Assembly (NCBI GenBank): GCA_034008185.1
Contig: CM067081.1
Span: 19,033,821 to 19,097,820 of the forward strand
Length of the DNA stretch: 64,000 nt
DNA from: Gorsachius magnificus
Taxonomy: Eukaryota > Chordata > Aves > Pelecaniformes > Ardeidae
Direction of reading: 5' to 3'
Shown piece after piece: positions 61,608 to 64,000 of this stretch. Positions within the stretch are counted from its first letter, which is position 1. Each line of letters opens with the position of its first letter. The notes beneath the pieces were generated by a model that made no database searches, was not told the DNA's origin, and saw only the letters and a list, made by a program, of their open reading frames with translations. Position numbers and translations under genes: made by a program.

Positions 61608-63316
61608 CTAAACCATGTCCCTAAGCACCTCATCTACCCTTCTTTTAAATACCTCCAGGGATGAGGACTCTACCACCTCCCTGGACAGCCCATTCCAGAG
61701 CCTGACAACCCTTTAGGTGAAGAAGTTTTTCCTAAGGTCTAGCCTAAACCTGCCCTGGCGCAGCTTCAAGCCATTCCCCCTCGTCCTATCATCTGTTACC
61801 AGGGAGAAGAGACCGACCCCCACCTCACTACAGTCTCCTTTCAGGTAGTTGTAGAGGGCGATCAGGTCTCCCCTCAGCCTCCTCTTCTCCAGGCTAAACA
61901 ACCCCAGTTCCCTCAGCCTCTCCTCGTATGACTTGTGTTCCAGACCCCTCACCAGCTTGGTTGCTCTCCTCTGGACATATTCCAGAAATGCAACATCTTT
62001 CCTGTAGTGAGGGGCCCAAAACTGAACACAGTATTCGAGGCGCGGCCTCACCAGCACCAAGTACAGGGGCACGGTCACTTCCCTACTCCTGCTGGCCACA
62101 CTATTCCTGATACAAGCCAGGATGCCGTTGGCCTTCTTGGCCACCTGGGCACACTGCTGGCTCATATTGAGCCAGATGTCAACCAGTACCCCCAGGTCTT
62201 TTTCCACCAGGCAGCTTTCCAGCCACTCTTCCCCAAGCCTGTAGCGCTGCATGGGGTTGTTGTGACCAAAGTGCAGGACCCGGCACTTGGCCTTGTTGAA
62301 CGTCATACAATTGGCCTCGGCCCATTGATCCAGCCTGTCCAGGTCTCTCTGCAGAGCCCTCCTCCCCTCCAGCAGATCAACACTACCACCCAGTTTGGTG
62401 TCGATTGCAAATTTACTGAGGGCACACTCAATCCCCTCATCCAGGTCATTGATAAAGATATTAAACAAGACCGGCCCTAGAAGTGAGCCCTGGGGGACAC
62501 CGCTTGTGACTGGCCGCCAACTGGATTTAGCTCCATTCACCACGACTCTCTGGGCTCGGCCACCCAGCCAGTTTTTAACCCAGCGAAGAGTACATCCATC
62601 TAGGCCATGAAATGCCAGCTTCTCCACAAGAATGCTATGGGAGACTGTGTCGAAGGCTTTGCTGAAGTCCAGGTAGACAACATCCACAGCCTCTCCCTCA
62701 TCTACCAGGCGGGTCACCTGGTCATAGAAGGAAATCAGGTTGGTTAGGCAAGACCTGCCTTTCATGAACCCATGCTGACTGGGCCTGATCCCCTGATTGT
62801 CCTCCATGTGCCTGGTGAGCACACTCAAGATAAACCGCTCCATAATCTTCCCCAGTACTGAGGTCAGGCTGACTGGTCTGTAGTTCCCCGGATCCTCCTT
62901 CCAGCCCTTCTTGAAGAGAGGCGTCACATTTGCCAACCTCCAGTCATCTGGGACCTCTCCTGTTCTCCAGGACTGCTGATAAATGATAGAGAGTGGCTTG
63001 GCAAGCTCCTCTGCCAGCTCCTTCAGCACTCTTGGGTGGATCCCATCCGGCCCCATAGACTTGTGGATGTCCAGGTGGCATAGCAGGTCAAAGACTGCTT
63101 CCTCCTGGATTATGGGGGGTTTATTCCACTCTCTGTCCCCATCTTCCAGCTCGGGAGGCTGGGTACCCTGGGGATAACTCATCGGGCCATTAAAGATGGA
63201 GGCAAAGAAGGCGTTGAGTATCTCAGCCTTTTCCTCATCTTTGGTGCCAATGTTCCCCCTTGCATCCACTAGAGGATGGAGGTTCTCCCTGGCTCTCTTT
63301 TTGCTGTTAACGTATT
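61608..63316 (-). pseudogene. CR1 ORF2 reverse transcriptase, 518-codon open frame with premature stop
   Basis: The frame is open from 63269 to 61713. Motifs are [47 protein letters not shown] (motif A intact, residue 201), [20 protein letters not shown] (motif B) and [12 protein letters not shown] (motif C, with isoleucine at residue 289 where FADD has its first aspartate; codon 62403-62405). The C-terminal domain follows: [20 protein letters not shown] and [23 protein letters not shown] at 61713-61715 replaces the glutamate codon of the sister copies and removes the last 35 or so residues. The natural stop is at 61608-61610. A 1-bp deletion near 63313-63320 disconnects it from the endonuclease frame. 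Confidence 0.93.
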
Positions 63317-64000
63317 TTAAAAACTTTTCTTATTATCCCTTACAACAGTGGCCAGGTTAAATTCCAGCTGGGCTTTTGCCTTTCTAATTTCCTCTCTGCA
63401 TGACCTGACAAGATCCCTGTACTCTTCTTGGGTTGCCTGCCCCTTCTTCCAGAGCTGGTAAGCTCTCCTTTTTTTCCTTAGTTGCAGTAGTAGACCTCTG
63501 TCCAGCCAGGCCGGTCGTCTTCCCCGCCGATTCGTCTTACGGCACATGGGGACAGCCTGGTCCTGTGCCTTTAAGACTTCTTCCTTGAAAAACACCCAGC
63601 CTTCCTGGACCCCTTTTCCCTTCAGGACTATCTCCCAAGGGACTCTCCCAACCAGCGTTCTGAGCAGGTCAAAGTCTGCCCTCCGGAAATCCATGGTGGT
63701 GGTGTTGCTGACCCCCTTCTTTCCCTCACCAAAGATCGAAAATTCTACCATTTCATGATCACTAAGGCCTAGATGACCTCCGACCACCACCTCTCCCACC
63801 AGTCCTTCTCTGTTAGTGAATAGGAGGTCAAGCAGGGCACCTCCCCTGGTAGGCTCGCTTACCAGCTGTGTCAGGAAGTTATCTTCCACACACTGCAGGA
63901 ACCTTCTGGACTGTTGCCTTTCTGCTGTATTGTATTTCCAGCAGATGTCTGGGAAGTTGAAGTCCCCCACAAGAACAAGAGCTCGCGACTGAGAGACTCC
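63317..64000 (-). pseudogene. CR1 ORF2 endonuclease, C-terminal part, cut by window edge
   Basis: The open frame runs off the right edge. It shows SQSRALVLVGDFNFPDICW (GDFN catalytic box), ALLDLLFTNREGLVGEVV, LGLSDHEMVEFSIFG (SDH box), then the linker [37 protein letters not shown] and [19 protein letters not shown], which leads to the reverse transcriptase. It keeps the 41-bp segment (63529-63569) missing from the 9991 copy. It ends by frameshift after DNKKSF because of a 1-bp deletion (compare 'aacatatttataaaaac' in the other copy with 'aacgtattttaaaaac' here). Confidence 0.92.

Larger units (their letters stand above)
61522..64000 (-). mobile_element. Long CR1 LINE, continues past right edge
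   Basis: The tail 'atcatagaatcatagaatca' is followed by 'ctttggttggagaagacctt' and then almost the whole ORF2 on the minus strand. The sequence is nearly the same as the 9991 copy over 2.5 kb but has different flanks and different private lesions. The endonuclease frame is still open at base 64000, so the 5' end lies outside the window. Confidence 0.95.

Noticed and set aside
61935..62480. 181-codon plus-strand frame and similar plus frames at 10395-10736 and 36587-37033
   Set aside because: They are antisense shadows of the CR1 ORF2 minus strand, repeated in every copy, and the protein has no family features.

Overview
This window looks like bird (avian) nuclear DNA from a gene-poor, repeat-rich stretch. 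The main evidence is at least sixteen CR1 non-LTR retrotransposon copies. Many end in the CR1 hallmark tail of 8-bp units (ATTCTATG or ATTCTGTG, or the reverse complement CATAGAAT/CACAGAAT at the left edge of minus-strand copies). A 571-bp solo LTR of an endogenous retrovirus family that I associate with neoavian birds is also present. Codon structure, intergenic spacing and low-complexity tracts are vertebrate. I see no bacterial genes, operons, tRNA, rRNA or CRISPR array. I could not identify any host protein-coding exon with confidence; every convincing protein signature belongs to CR1. Layout from the left: CR1 copies at 1-225 (runs off the left edge), 2714-3370 and 5721-6435 (with a younger CR1 nested at 6304-6416), then a long CR1 at 9991-12930 carrying almost all of ORF2 (endonuclease plus reverse transcriptase) in broken form. 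Short plus-strand CR1 tails lie at 16690-16868 and 24058-24180. A three-layer repeat block occupies 26080-27490: an ancient plus-strand CR1 split by the solo LTR (26135-26705), followed by a minus-strand CR1 tail. An old CR1 at 30594-31615 is bracketed on both sides by TG/TA microsatellite. A 269-bp unclassified insert flanked by 25/26-bp direct repeats is at 32642-32961. Further CR1 copies lie at 36166-36977, 41070-41570, 44523-45705, 49535-49708 and 57461-57676. A second long CR1 begins at 61522 and runs off the right edge. Very old CR1/L3-like and palindromic repeat remnants lie between them. The CR1 copies fall into at least three tail subfamilies. Nesting shows that the 'GACCTTTAAGATCAT' subfamily (9991, 36166, 61522, 57461 and the nested copy) is younger than the 'GACCCCTAGAGGTCAT' subfamily. 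The two long copies each carry private inactivating lesions but share a change in the catalytic FADD box of the reverse transcriptase: FAVD in one, FAID in the other, at the same residue. That is the most thought-provoking observation here. Other points worth checking are the 269-bp insert with its TATA-like box, a perfect 14-bp hairpin at one CR1 3' end, AT-rich candidate conserved non-coding blocks at 50265-51010, and one weak candidate exon at 25841-25914. I did not find a clear new gene system. All element boundaries were read by eye without a repeat library and may be off by tens of bases.
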